Shown: one piece after another, positions 9,432 through 17,371 of the stretch
How the letters are laid out: each line of letters starts with the position of its first letter
Numbering within the stretch: the stretch's first letter is position 1
NCBI GenBank assembly: GCA_030018275.1
Contig: JASEGB010000010.1
Span: forward strand, 1-55,318
Source: Actinomycetota bacterium
GTDB taxonomy: Bacteria > Actinomycetota > Aquicultoria > Subteraquimicrobiales > Subteraquimicrobiaceae
Length of the DNA: 55,318 bases
Reading direction: 5' to 3'
Notes under the pieces: generated by a model
Seen by the model: the letters and a program-made list of their open reading frames with translations, nothing else
Database searches by the model: none
What the model was told of the DNA's origin: nothing
Translations under genes and position numbers: made by a program

Positions 9432-11219
9432 TTAGGCTCTGTAAATGGCATCGAAGGGACAGTGCTCCATACACAGGCCACACTTGATACACTTAGATTC
9501 ATCGATGTGATAAATCTCTTTTCTCTTCCCAACGATGGCCTCCACTGGGCAATGTTTGACGCATATACCACAACCTTTACACAGATTATCCTTGATCACA
9601 AAGACGGTTAAATCCGTGCAAACTCCGGCGTAACATCTCCTCTCCCTCACATGAGCCTCGTATTCTTCCTTAAAATATTCAAGAGTTGTGAGAACTGGAT
9701 TGGGTGCAGTTTGACCGAGACCACAAAGGGAAGCAACCTTGACATCCCTGGCAAGATTCCTCAATAAATATAAATCCTCTTCTTCGCCCTTACCTTGGGT
9801 GAGACGGATAAGTATCTCTAACATCCGTTTTGTTCCCAATCTACAGGGTACACATTCACCGCATGATTCATTCTGAGTAAAACTCAAAAAGAATTTGGCT
9901 AGGTCCACCACGCATGTGCGTTCATCGGCTACTACCATTCCCCCCGAACCCATGATCGCTCCCGTTCGGGTTATGGTCTCGTAATCAATTGGGATATCCA
10001 AAAGATCAGCGGAAAGACACCCTCCCGAAGGGCCTCCCAACTGAACTGCCTTAAATTTACCATCGTCTTTAATCCCGCCCCCGATGTCGAAGATGATCTC
10101 CCTCAGGGTTATGCCCATGGGGACCTCAACCAAACCACTGCGCTTAATTTTACCGGTGAGGGCAAAAACCTTCGTGCCCTTGCTTTTCTCCGTACCAATG
10201 GCGCTATATTTTCCTGCTCCATTTGAGATTATCCACGCGATATTGGCGAAGGTTTCAACATTATTTATGCAAGTGGGTTTGCCCCATAGGCCTGAGGTCG
10301 CTGGGAATGGAGGACGCAAGCGAGGCATGCCCCTTCTTCCTTCAATGGAAGCGATAAGGGCTGTTTCCTCGCCACAGACGAATGCTCCAGCTCCTTCCTT
10401 AATTTTGATATTAAAGTTAAAGGGGGTACCCAAAATGTTATTTCCGAGAAAGCCATGGGACTTCGCCTGTTCTAATGCTATTTTGAGACGCTTCACAGCC
10501 AATGGATATTCCGCCCGGATATAAATGAAACCTTCCTGGGCACCTACGGCATAACCAGCGATGAGTATACCTTCAAGCACACTGTGAGGATCTCCTTCAA
10601 GAACGCTTCGATCCATGAAGGCACCAGGATCACCTTCATCAGCATTACAGATGATATACTTCTTATCGCCTTTCGCCTTACGGGTAAATTCCCACTTAAG
10701 ACCAGTGGGAAAACCCGCTCCACCTCGACCTCTCAAACCTGATTCTTTTATGATCAAGATTACATTCTCGGGAGAAATTTCCGTAAGTACCTTCTGCAAA
10801 GCTTGATATCCATCACGAGCTATATATTCTTCGATTGCTTCTGGATCTATTCGACCGCAATTCCGAAGAACGATTCGGTATTGTCTGGTCAAAAAATCCG
10901 TATCCGGAGTGGTATATCCATCACCGAGTACTATCCACTCCTCGACCGGTTTATCGTTGATTATATGCTGCTCAACGATGCGGGGAACCATCTCTGGTGT
11001 GACATTGCCATAAGAAATCCTGCCTTGGCTTTTTGTAATTACATCGGCAAGTACTTCCCGGTAGCAAAGACCAAGGCAACCCGTCCGACCAAGTTTGGCC
11101 CTTACACCCTGCCTTTTTAGCTCCCTTTCAAAAGCTGCTAGGACTTCACGTGCTCCCGCAGCGATACCGCAACTCCCCAATCCCACCACTATTTTGGGAG
11201 CAGCATTCTCACCCATCAT
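9432..11219 (-). CDS. NuoF/HymB-type NAD(P)H-oxidising flavoprotein subunit of the formate dehydrogenase
   Basis: A 595-residue subunit. It has an N-terminal thioredoxin-like [2Fe-2S]-type segment (about 8-90), the FMN/NAD core with GRGGAGFPTG at 164-173, an SLBB segment, the NADH_4Fe-4S domain (ESCGECVPCRLGT, near 465) and two C-terminal [4Fe-4S] ferredoxin motifs (CKGCGICVKHC and CIKCGLCMEHC). This is the layout of HymB, HndC and the Moorella FDH beta subunit. It would pass electrons between NAD(P)H and FdhA, perhaps with ferredoxin by flavin-based bifurcation. It overlaps the upstream NuoE-like gene by four bases (ATGA), which indicates translational coupling and a 1:1 complex. Confidence 0.93.
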   Translation of the reverse strand: MMGENAAPKIVVGLGSCGIAAGAREVLAAFERELKRQGVRAKLGRTGCLGLCYREVLADVITKSQGRISYGNVTPEMVPRIVEQHIINDKPVEEWIVLGDGYTTPDTDFLTRQYRIVLRNCGRIDPEAIEEYIARDGYQALQKVLTEISPENVILIIKESGLRGRGGAGFPTGLKWEFTRKAKGDKKYIICNADEGDPGAFMDRSVLEGDPHSVLEGILIAGYAVGAQEGFIYIRAEYPLAVKRLKIALEQAKSHGFLGNNILGTPFNFNIKIKEGAGAFVCGEETALIASIEGRRGMPRLRPPFPATSGLWGKPTCINNVETFANIAWIISNGAGKYSAIGTEKSKGTKVFALTGKIKRSGLVEVPMGITLREIIFDIGGGIKDDGKFKAVQLGGPSGGCLSADLLDIPIDYETITRTGAIMGSGGMVVADERTCVVDLAKFFLSFTQNESCGECVPCRLGTKRMLEILIRLTQGKGEEEDLYLLRNLARDVKVASLCGLGQTAPNPVLTTLEYFKEEYEAHVRERRCYAGVCTDLTVFVIKDNLCKGCGICVKHCPVEAIVGKRKEIYHIDESKCIKCGLCMEHCPFDAIYRA

Positions 11220-11680
11220 CTTCTGATCACTTCCCTAGCTTTTCCAGGGGTCAAGCGGCCGTAGACCATTTCATCAACCATAACCACCGGTGCCAAGCTA
11301 CAACAACCCAGACAGGCGACGGTTTCAAGGGTAAATTTTCTATCTTTCGTCGTCTCTCCACTCTCGATACCCAATTCCTCACTCAAAGTCAAACTGATAT
11401 CTTCCGCTCCACTAACATGACAGGCAGTACCATGGCAAACCTTAATAACATGCTCCCCATGAGCATGAAGTCTAAATTGCGCGTAAAAGGTTACTACTCC
11501 GTAAATTTGGCTTAGGGGTATTCTCGTCTCCTTGGAAATCTGATCCAGAATTTCTTGGGATAGATAACCATAGGCGTTCTGAGCTTTCTGCAAAATGGGG
11601 ATCAAGGAGCCAGCGTCGTCTCCGTGCTTATCCAAAATTTGGCGAAGAGTTTTAAATTTGTGTTTTTCCTTCTCGAGCAC
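11216..11680 (-). CDS. NuoE/HymA-type [2Fe-2S] subunit of the formate dehydrogenase
   Basis: A 154-residue thioredoxin-fold ferredoxin of the 24-kDa complex I subunit family. The four cluster cysteines are in CHGTAC and CLGCC with family spacing, followed by the typical APVVMVDEMVYGRL segment. The helical N-terminal part (LIPILQKAQNAYGYLSQEIL) is complete. It precedes and overlaps the NuoF-like gene, so NuoE, NuoF, CBS protein and FdhA form one transcription unit. The role is electron transfer to the FMN subunit. Hydrogenase assignment is unlikely here because the catalytic neighbour is FdhA. Confidence 0.92.
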   Translation of the reverse strand: MLEKEKHKFKTLRQILDKHGDDAGSLIPILQKAQNAYGYLSQEILDQISKETRIPLSQIYGVVTFYAQFRLHAHGEHVIKVCHGTACHVSGAEDISLTLSEELGIESGETTKDRKFTLETVACLGCCSLAPVVMVDEMVYGRLTPGKAREVIRR

Positions 11681-11768
11681 CTGAAAGCACCTCGACTTAA
11701 TCCCAAATTTAAACTGAAAAAATAAAAATCATAATGATGCTGTTTGAGAAAATGCAAGAGCTCAGTTG

Positions 11769-12548
11769 TTAATCCAGATAAGAATGGCAGTACAGAATCT
11801 CGTTTCGAAATACCTGTGCAGTCTTGAGGGTCTTCATTAATTCCTCGTCCAAAGGATCCAATATGGCCGCATCCAGACCCACGGTCATGAGCATCGCCAG
11901 TAAGGTGCGATCCAGTATTGGCTTTACTTGGGCGGGAACTCCATTAGAAATATTGCTCAAGCCCACCACGGTCTTTAAGGGGGGATCGTGTAACTGCTTG
12001 AATAACCTTACAGCCTCTATAGCTTCCATGGTCTGCTGCTGAGCCACGCCTATTGGCAAGAGTAATGGATCTAGATACAGATTTTCCAGATGGACTTCAT
12101 ATTCCGCCATCGCCGTTATGATATCCACGGCGATGCTCGCCCTTTCATTGGCATCTCTGGGTATCCCCTTTTCGGTCATCGTTAGACCGATTATCTTTGC
12201 ATCATATTTTTTAGCCAGGGGAAGCATGCTCTCGAGGCGTTCCTTTTGCCCGGAAGCAGAATTGATGAGGGCTTGACCCTTATGAACTTTAAGTCCGGCT
12301 TCCACGGCTTTTGGGTTTGTGGTATCCAGAGATAGGGGAATATCCACAACCTCCTGAATCGTTTTCACTAGCCACTCCATGAGTTCGGGTCCCCCCTTCG
12401 TGGCCGGTCCAATGTTCACATCTAACATATTCGCACCAGCATTGACTTGAGCTATGGCCAGCTCCTGGATTGGTTTTGGATCTTTGGCCTTCATGGCGGC
12501 TCCTATTTTCCTGGATATCACATTGATCTTTTCCCCTATTGCGAGCAT
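11769..12548 (-). CDS. acsE: 5-methyltetrahydrofolate:corrinoid/iron-sulfur protein methyltransferase
   Basis: A 259-residue TIM-barrel (pterin-binding family) enzyme that moves the methyl group of methyl-THF to the Co(I) centre of the corrinoid/iron-sulfur protein. Family features seen are GEKINVISRKIGAAM at the N-terminus, the pterin-site segments ANMLDVNIGPA and IPLSLDTTNPKAVEAG, INSASGQ, and VGLSNISNG with the conserved Asn. Its length matches Moorella AcsE. It lies between cooC and the FDH subunits, downstream of metF, in the same direction. The start follows GGGGGAGAAATC. Confidence 0.95.
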   Translation of the reverse strand: MLAIGEKINVISRKIGAAMKAKDPKPIQELAIAQVNAGANMLDVNIGPATKGGPELMEWLVKTIQEVVDIPLSLDTTNPKAVEAGLKVHKGQALINSASGQKERLESMLPLAKKYDAKIIGLTMTEKGIPRDANERASIAVDIITAMAEYEVHLENLYLDPLLLPIGVAQQQTMEAIEAVRLFKQLHDPPLKTVVGLSNISNGVPAQVKPILDRTLLAMLMTVGLDAAILDPLDEELMKTLKTAQVFRNEILYCHSYLD

Positions 12549-12561
12549 GATTTCTCCCCCT

Positions 12562-12668
12562 CATTTTCGTTGTCCGTTGTTGGTTGTTCGTTAAATATTC
12601 GTGTTCGTGTTTGGTTCCTTCATGGTTCACCGTTCACGGTTCACGGTTCACAGTTCATAGTTCATGAT
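12562..12668. repeat. two 7-bp-period repeat tracts
   Basis: The first tract repeats CGTTGTC, CGTTGTT and GGTTGTT. The second (12623-12667) repeats GTTCACG, GTTCACG, GTTCACA, GTTCATA and GTTCATG. They lie between acsE and cooC. Together with the element end at 12748 they account for most of this 248-base gap, where I see no gene. Confidence 0.65.
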
Positions 12669-12704
12669 TTAATTTTTTAATTTTATCGAGATTAAGATGG
12701 ACTA

Positions 12705-12723
12705 TTAACTCGTTAATAATACA
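12705..12723. promoter_or_regulatory. AT-rich palindrome shared with the right end of the window
   Basis: TTAACTCGTTAA is a perfect 12-bp palindrome at 12705-12716. Eighteen bases, TAACTCGTTAATAATACA (12706-12723), recur exactly on the minus strand at 55237-55254. It may be an operator, promoter or element end. Confidence 0.3.
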
Positions 12724-12747
12724 GATTAAGCTCATATTTTTGTGTGA

Positions 12748-12783
12748 CAATATAAGTGTTACCAATGTGCGTAAACATTACAC
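12748..12783. repeat. R1 right end (type B), solitary
   Basis: CAATATAAGTGTTA followed by an AATGTGCG...ACATTAC segment matches the right ends of the R1 copies at 28560-28596 and 34540-34570, but the body of the element is missing here. Confidence 0.55.
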
Positions 12784-12796
12784 CTAGACCTTGAAC

Positions 12797-13633
12797 CTAC
12801 AACTTACACGACCTCGTCCCGCACCTGATTTCCAGCTCTCTCTTCAGTGTTTTCAATTGTCGAACGAGGGATTGGTGTGCATCATAGGGAGATATTCCCT
12901 CCAAATCGGCGAGACGAATCTCGGGGCTCTCTTTTATCGAAACCAAAATGGGTAGTTCAGGCAAATTTTCCCTTAAATAAGCCTCTTCCTCCCCGCTTCG
13001 TATTTTATTTATCACCAGGAAAATTCGCTTGATCCCGATATCCTCGGCTAGCTTCTTTATGGATCTGGCGGTTTGAATGCTCCTCGAACTGGGTTCCACC
13101 ACCACAAGTAGAGCATCAACAGATTCGGCGGTACCTCTGCCTAAGTGTTCGATTCCCGCCTCCATATCCATGATCACTACCTCGTCTCTGTCGATGAGAA
13201 GATGCCTCATCAAACTCCTAAGGAGGGCGTTCTCCGGGCAGATACAGCCCATGCCCCCTTTGTCTACGGTTCCCATGACCAGGAGTTTTACTCCAAAGGC
13301 TTCCGTGCAAAACTTGTCCGGGCTATCATCAACCTTGGGATTGAGCTTGAATAAACCGCCTGGAAATCCAGGTTTCGCCCCCGTTCTTTCTTCCACCAAG
13401 TCCTTCATGGCCGAAAGGGGAACTATATTCTTTGCCAATTCATCGGGTATCCCTATGGTGGAGGCCAAATTGGCATCAGGATCCGCATCGATGGCCAATA
13501 CCTTATATCCCTCATGGGCAAAAAGACGAGCCAAAGTTCCAGCAATTGTGGTCTTTCCAACACCGCCCTTACCGCTGATGGCGATCTTCAACCTCTCATC
13601 ACTCCAATTAACTTTTTCAATCTTTTCAAGCAT
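12797..13633 (-). CDS. cooC: CooC-type nickel-insertion ATPase
   Basis: A 278-residue MinD/ParA-like P-loop ATPase that matures CO dehydrogenase or acetyl-CoA synthase by delivering nickel. The deviant Walker A motif GKGGVGKTT is at 21-29, DADPDANLA at 50-58 and the paired metal-binding cysteines CxC at 130 and 132 (GCICPEN), a hallmark of CooC. It is one of two CooC paralogues here; the other is at 25616-26410. Position between thyX and acsE ties it to the CODH/ACS operon. Confidence 0.92.
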   Translation of the reverse strand: MLEKIEKVNWSDERLKIAISGKGGVGKTTIAGTLARLFAHEGYKVLAIDADPDANLASTIGIPDELAKNIVPLSAMKDLVEERTGAKPGFPGGLFKLNPKVDDSPDKFCTEAFGVKLLVMGTVDKGGMGCICPENALLRSLMRHLLIDRDEVVIMDMEAGIEHLGRGTAESVDALLVVVEPSSRSIQTARSIKKLAEDIGIKRIFLVINKIRSGEEEAYLRENLPELPILVSIKESPEIRLADLEGISPYDAHQSLVRQLKTLKRELEIRCGTRSCKL

Positions 13634-13660
13634 GACTCCATAGCACGTTTACATTGAAAA

Positions 13661-14380
13661 TTATGGTTTTCGGGTTGGAACCCTCCCACAGCTCATCTCA
13701 CCTTCGGGGCAGTAACCGAGGAATTTGTCGTCGCATTTAGGCACCATATAAGAGGCAACGGTCGGAGCAATCTTTGCCACTTCCTCCTTTATTGCCTCAA
13801 ATAACCGGCGAATCTCCCATTGAGCGCGCTCACAGAGTCTGACATTGCTCACATGAATCAATTCCCTGGCATTCATGGTCATCACGATCTTTGTCTCCGC
13901 GGCATTGGGGAGGATAAATCTTGCATCCTCCTGAGCTTGCTCTCGAGTGCGACCTTTTGCCCTAAGCCTTTCAACGTAGAACTCATAACTCTGGGCAAAT
14001 CTCTCCATATTCTCTATGAACTTGGCTCGAAGCTCATCATCTTTTGCTATTTCGGGGGGGATGATATAACCGAAATCCTTGGCGCTCACATATCTTTGTG
14101 ATTGCTGGCTGTACGATGCCAAACGATGACGAACCAGCTGGTGACTGCAGGCTCTGGAGATACCCTCTACCGCAAAGGTGAAGTTCACATGCTCTAATGG
14201 ACTATGGTGACCCCCCTCCAACAAACGGTGGAGAAGTTTCTCTTTGTCCTCCCTGGACATTTTCTCCCTAAGTTGAGGCACCCCCACGCGGGAATAGCAA
14301 AGCCTTCCTGCCAAAGCTATGGTCTCTTCGGGGTCCGGTGTGTATTTCAATAAAATAACGCGCAATTGCTCCTCGGGCAC
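13661..14380 (-). CDS. thyX: flavin-dependent thymidylate synthase
   Basis: A 239-residue FAD-dependent enzyme making dTMP from dUMP with methylene-THF, leaving THF rather than dihydrofolate. The ThyX signature RHRxxSxxxxSxRY is present at 84-97 (RHRLASYSQQSQRY). The dUMP-side residues in ECVNFTF-like and NAAETKIVMTMNARELIHV segments are also present. It lies inside the folate/methyl branch gene run, 35 bases after metF, so it draws on the same methylene-THF pool. THF release without oxidation suits a cell whose carbon fixation depends on reduced folate. Confidence 0.95.
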   Translation of the reverse strand: MPEEQLRVILLKYTPDPEETIALAGRLCYSRVGVPQLREKMSREDKEKLLHRLLEGGHHSPLEHVNFTFAVEGISRACSHQLVRHRLASYSQQSQRYVSAKDFGYIIPPEIAKDDELRAKFIENMERFAQSYEFYVERLRAKGRTREQAQEDARFILPNAAETKIVMTMNARELIHVSNVRLCERAQWEIRRLFEAIKEEVAKIAPTVASYMVPKCDDKFLGYCPEGEMSCGRVPTRKP

Positions 14381-14414
14381 CGATTTTTCTCTCCCTCAAT
14401 TTGTTGGTTTCAAT

Positions 14415-15284
14415 CTATAACTCTGCAGCGTCGAGAATTTTGGGCACCTTCTCCCCGGCTCCAATGGCCATGATGTGGGTTCCATCGCAAATTTCCCGCA
14501 GCTCCTGGATTTGCCGGGCAGCAATCTCTATACCCTTTTGAGAGGAGTCGGATGCTTTTTCGAGTTCGTCAATCAAGTTCTTTGGCACAAAAATGCCGGG
14601 GACTTTTTTATTGAGATAGCGAGCCATGCCGGCTGATTTTAAGAGTAGAATGCCGGCTAGAATCTTAACCCTGAATTGTCGAGCATAATCCATGAATTCC
14701 CTGAATTTTTCGAGATCGTAAACGGCTTGGGTTTGGAAGAAAATGGCTCCAGCTTTTACCTTCTTTTCAAATTTCAAAAGTTGGGGTTCGAGTGGAATGG
14801 CACCAGGGGTAACGGTTGCCCCTGGGCAAAAATTCGTTGGGCCAACAAGTTCATTACCGGACATATCCTTCCCACTATTCAGCAAATGAATGACTTTAAG
14901 GAGTTGTACCGAATCAAGATCAAAAACTGCCTTGGACGAGGGATGATCACCAACCACTGGATGGTCTCCAGTCAATGCCAAAACATTTTCTATCCCTAAG
15001 GTGGCGGCACCCAGCAAGTCGGATTGAAGTGCCAGGCGATTTCTATCCCGGCAGGTCAATTGGAAGATAGGATCGAGACCCCTTTCTTTAAGGAGGTGAC
15101 AGGCGGCAAGCGAACTCAACCTCATGACCGAACTCTGATTATCCGTGACATTTACCGCGGATACACGCCCTTTTAACAAATCCGCAGCATGAAGCATCTC
15201 ATGCATATCGGTTCCCTTGGGAGGACCAACTTCAGCGGTGATCACAAACTCTTCGGAATTTAATATATCCCGAAATTTCATCAC
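14415..15284 (-). CDS. metF: methylenetetrahydrofolate reductase
   Basis: A 289-residue TIM-barrel flavoprotein reducing methylene-THF to methyl-THF. It has the family start VITAEVGPPKGTD, the VTDNQSSVMRLSS and LALTGDHP segments and IFFQTQAVYDLEKF, which line the FAD and folate sites. It overlaps the stop of the upstream metV by four bases. In Moorella-type acetogens MetF works as a complex with MetV, and the same pairing is seen here. No NADH-binding extension is visible, so the electron donor comes through MetV or another partner. Confidence 0.94.
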   Translation of the reverse strand: MMKFRDILNSEEFVITAEVGPPKGTDMHEMLHAADLLKGRVSAVNVTDNQSSVMRLSSLAACHLLKERGLDPIFQLTCRDRNRLALQSDLLGAATLGIENVLALTGDHPVVGDHPSSKAVFDLDSVQLLKVIHLLNSGKDMSGNELVGPTNFCPGATVTPGAIPLEPQLLKFEKKVKAGAIFFQTQAVYDLEKFREFMDYARQFRVKILAGILLLKSAGMARYLNKKVPGIFVPKNLIDELEKASDSSQKGIEIAARQIQELREICDGTHIMAIGAGEKVPKILDAAEL

Positions 15285-15934
15285 TTATCCCCTTCTTCAG
15301 ATAGATAGTGTGGGTGAAGGGCTTTGGAGAAATCCTTCGGATCGAAGATGTCTTTGATGTTATCCAATTTACCCTGCGACTTTAACCGATCATGGATGAG
15401 AACCCAGACACATTCCCTACCATTACCTACCTCACATTTACCCTCATTCACTCCGCCACAGGGACCATTGAGGATGCCCTTGGCACATCGGGTCACAGGG
15501 CAAATCCCACCCGTGAGGTTTAGAATACATTCTCCGCAAAGTGAGCAATGTTCCTCGAACCGACGATTTTCCGTGATGCCACCCAAAAATAGGGTATCGA
15601 GAGCGGGATAAACCGACTTAGCAGAGATTTCGCTAACCACCTGTACCCCTTCCCCACAGGCCAAAACGAGTATGGATTGGGCTGCATCGACTTCCCTCGC
15701 CCTTTCGGACAATTCCTTTTCCACATTTTTGCCATGGCAAAGAGCGGCAATAGCCGAAAAACCGGTTATGGTTTTTCCTCGAGCCTTAAGTTTCTCTCCC
15801 ATCTCCTTGACCTGAGGAAGTCCCCCGGTATCGTACATCGCAGCACAAAGTCTGCAACCTATGAGAAAGATGGCTTCATAGTCCTTAAGGAAATTCAAGA
15901 TTTCCTCAAGGGGTTTCTGTTTGGTGACGATCAT
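15281..15934 (-). CDS. metV: MetV, zinc/iron-sulfur partner of methylenetetrahydrofolate reductase
   Basis: A 217-residue protein of the methylene-THF reductase C-terminal domain family. The N-terminal half is a Rossmann-like domain with IGCRLCAAMYDTGG near residue 25. The C-terminal half is cysteine-rich (CSLCGEC, CPVTRCAKGILNGPCGG, and a later CEVGNGREC), and in the Moorella complex it binds metal clusters. It directly precedes and overlaps metF, so the two subunits should be made together. It probably supplies electrons to MetF. Confidence 0.92.
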   Translation of the reverse strand: MIVTKQKPLEEILNFLKDYEAIFLIGCRLCAAMYDTGGLPQVKEMGEKLKARGKTITGFSAIAALCHGKNVEKELSERAREVDAAQSILVLACGEGVQVVSEISAKSVYPALDTLFLGGITENRRFEEHCSLCGECILNLTGGICPVTRCAKGILNGPCGGVNEGKCEVGNGRECVWVLIHDRLKSQGKLDNIKDIFDPKDFSKALHPHYLSEEGDK

Positions 15935-15952
15935 TTTTCTCCCCTCACAAAG

Positions 15953-17299
15953 TTAGGCGGCCCACTGCCTTAAAAAGACCGGAATATCAGCAGCCTCCCG
16001 CGGACCGACGATTATGTCCCAATCGGGAAGCTCATCCTCAAGCTCACCACTGATTTGAGCCACGCAACCCGGTATCACCAGTTTATGGTGCTCGACCTTA
16101 TCGGTAATGCCACTGCGTTTCACGAAGGGGGCAATCGTTTCCGGAACGAACTTTCCCGCCGCCCAGGATGTCATCACCGAAAGACCCTCCGTATCCAGAA
16201 CGAGGAGCCATGAGGGAATTTTGCTCGCTTCTATCTCCCCCGAAACTATGAAATAGGTTAAAGAAAAGTTGGAGGTGATGAGAACCGGTGAAGTCTCATT
16301 GGGATTGCCGATTGGATAAATTCCCTCCTCAACTCTCATGGGACGTTGAGGATCCGTGTAGATGTTTTGACGGAGCACGAAAAGGGGCAATACCTTCCAA
16401 GGCTCCAGGTTCCGCAGGAGAATGATTCCCCCATACTTCATGATATATATAGCAGCTATGGCTGCCTCCATGAGATCATCTTCAGCTTGAAAGCAGGGGA
16501 ATGTTATCACCGGATAACCCAATGGACGAAACTTTTGCTTAAGTGCAGCCCGGCGAATGAGCACTAAATCATGCAAAGTGGAACCGACATTTTCGGAACC
16601 CGGATCTAGTACGAGATGCTTGATGCCCAAGGCGAGTATCTTTTCCACAAGTGGGGATAAGGTCTCAAGACCCTTTGCAGAAACCACCAGGGGACAATCA
16701 TATTCTTTGGATAAATTGGCCATGGCTTCATAATTTTCACCATTCGCCGCATAAATCAAGGGCTTATCCTCAGCACATACCGAGAGCGCGACTTTCATGA
16801 TCTCGGGATTCTGGCTCATGAGGACCATGGGAATGTCCAGGGAATCCTTTACCCTTTTCACAACGGAGACGAACTTTGAAGCATCTCCGGAGGAAGCTTT
16901 AACCGCGATGATGTCGGATTTTAATATCTGTCCCACTCTCTCGAATTTGACCTCGCGAGTTTGGTTTATCTTCCCATCGATGACTTCTTGAGGATCGGTA
17001 TCTTCCACGATCACTCCGATGCCCGGTGGATGGAAGAAGGTTTTCTCGTGCCTGAACATCACCTGTTCTTCCCCGATCTTTAGGACATTTTCTCCCCTGC
17101 CCATGGTCACCAATCGAATTGGCGGGGCCGATGCTTCAGCGAGCTCCTCTTTTATCTCCTCAGAGAGATAGGGGCAAGCATCGAGCTCTGCCTGACCTGC
17201 TGCCAACTTCATGGCGAAGGGAAGGCAAGCTGGAAAGCCACACTCCCCACAATTCGTTTTGGGTAATTTCTTGTAGATATCCAGTCCAGTCAACGCCAC
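15953..17299 (-). CDS. acsC: corrinoid/iron-sulfur protein large (gamma) subunit
   Basis: A 448-residue subunit that carries the methyl group from AcsE to acetyl-CoA synthase on cobalt. The N-terminal [4Fe-4S] domain is visible (CGECGFPAC at 17-25 and a fourth Cys at about 42). A TIM barrel follows, and then a C-terminal corrinoid-binding domain. Length matches the family. It lies between acsB and metV, all in one direction. AcsD, its small partner, is unusually separated from it by acsA, acsB and the NuoEFG remnants. Confidence 0.95.
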   Translation of the reverse strand: MALTGLDIYKKLPKTNCGECGFPACLPFAMKLAAGQAELDACPYLSEEIKEELAEASAPPIRLVTMGRGENVLKIGEEQVMFRHEKTFFHPPGIGVIVEDTDPQEVIDGKINQTREVKFERVGQILKSDIIAVKASSGDASKFVSVVKRVKDSLDIPMVLMSQNPEIMKVALSVCAEDKPLIYAANGENYEAMANLSKEYDCPLVVSAKGLETLSPLVEKILALGIKHLVLDPGSENVGSTLHDLVLIRRAALKQKFRPLGYPVITFPCFQAEDDLMEAAIAAIYIMKYGGIILLRNLEPWKVLPLFVLRQNIYTDPQRPMRVEEGIYPIGNPNETSPVLITSNFSLTYFIVSGEIEASKIPSWLLVLDTEGLSVMTSWAAGKFVPETIAPFVKRSGITDKVEHHKLVIPGCVAQISGELEDELPDWDIIVGPREAADIPVFLRQWAA

Positions 17300-17371
17300 T
17301 TATATATCTCCCTCCCTATTTTAGTTGATAGTTGAGAGTTGGTAGTTGGAGGTGATAAACCTACCGACTTG
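17300..17371. repeat. 7-bp-period hairpin repeat between acsB and acsC
   Basis: TTGATAG, TTGAGAG, TTGGTAG and TTGGAGG follow each other with period seven. GTTGGTAG can pair with the later CTACCGAC to form a hairpin. Confidence 0.55.
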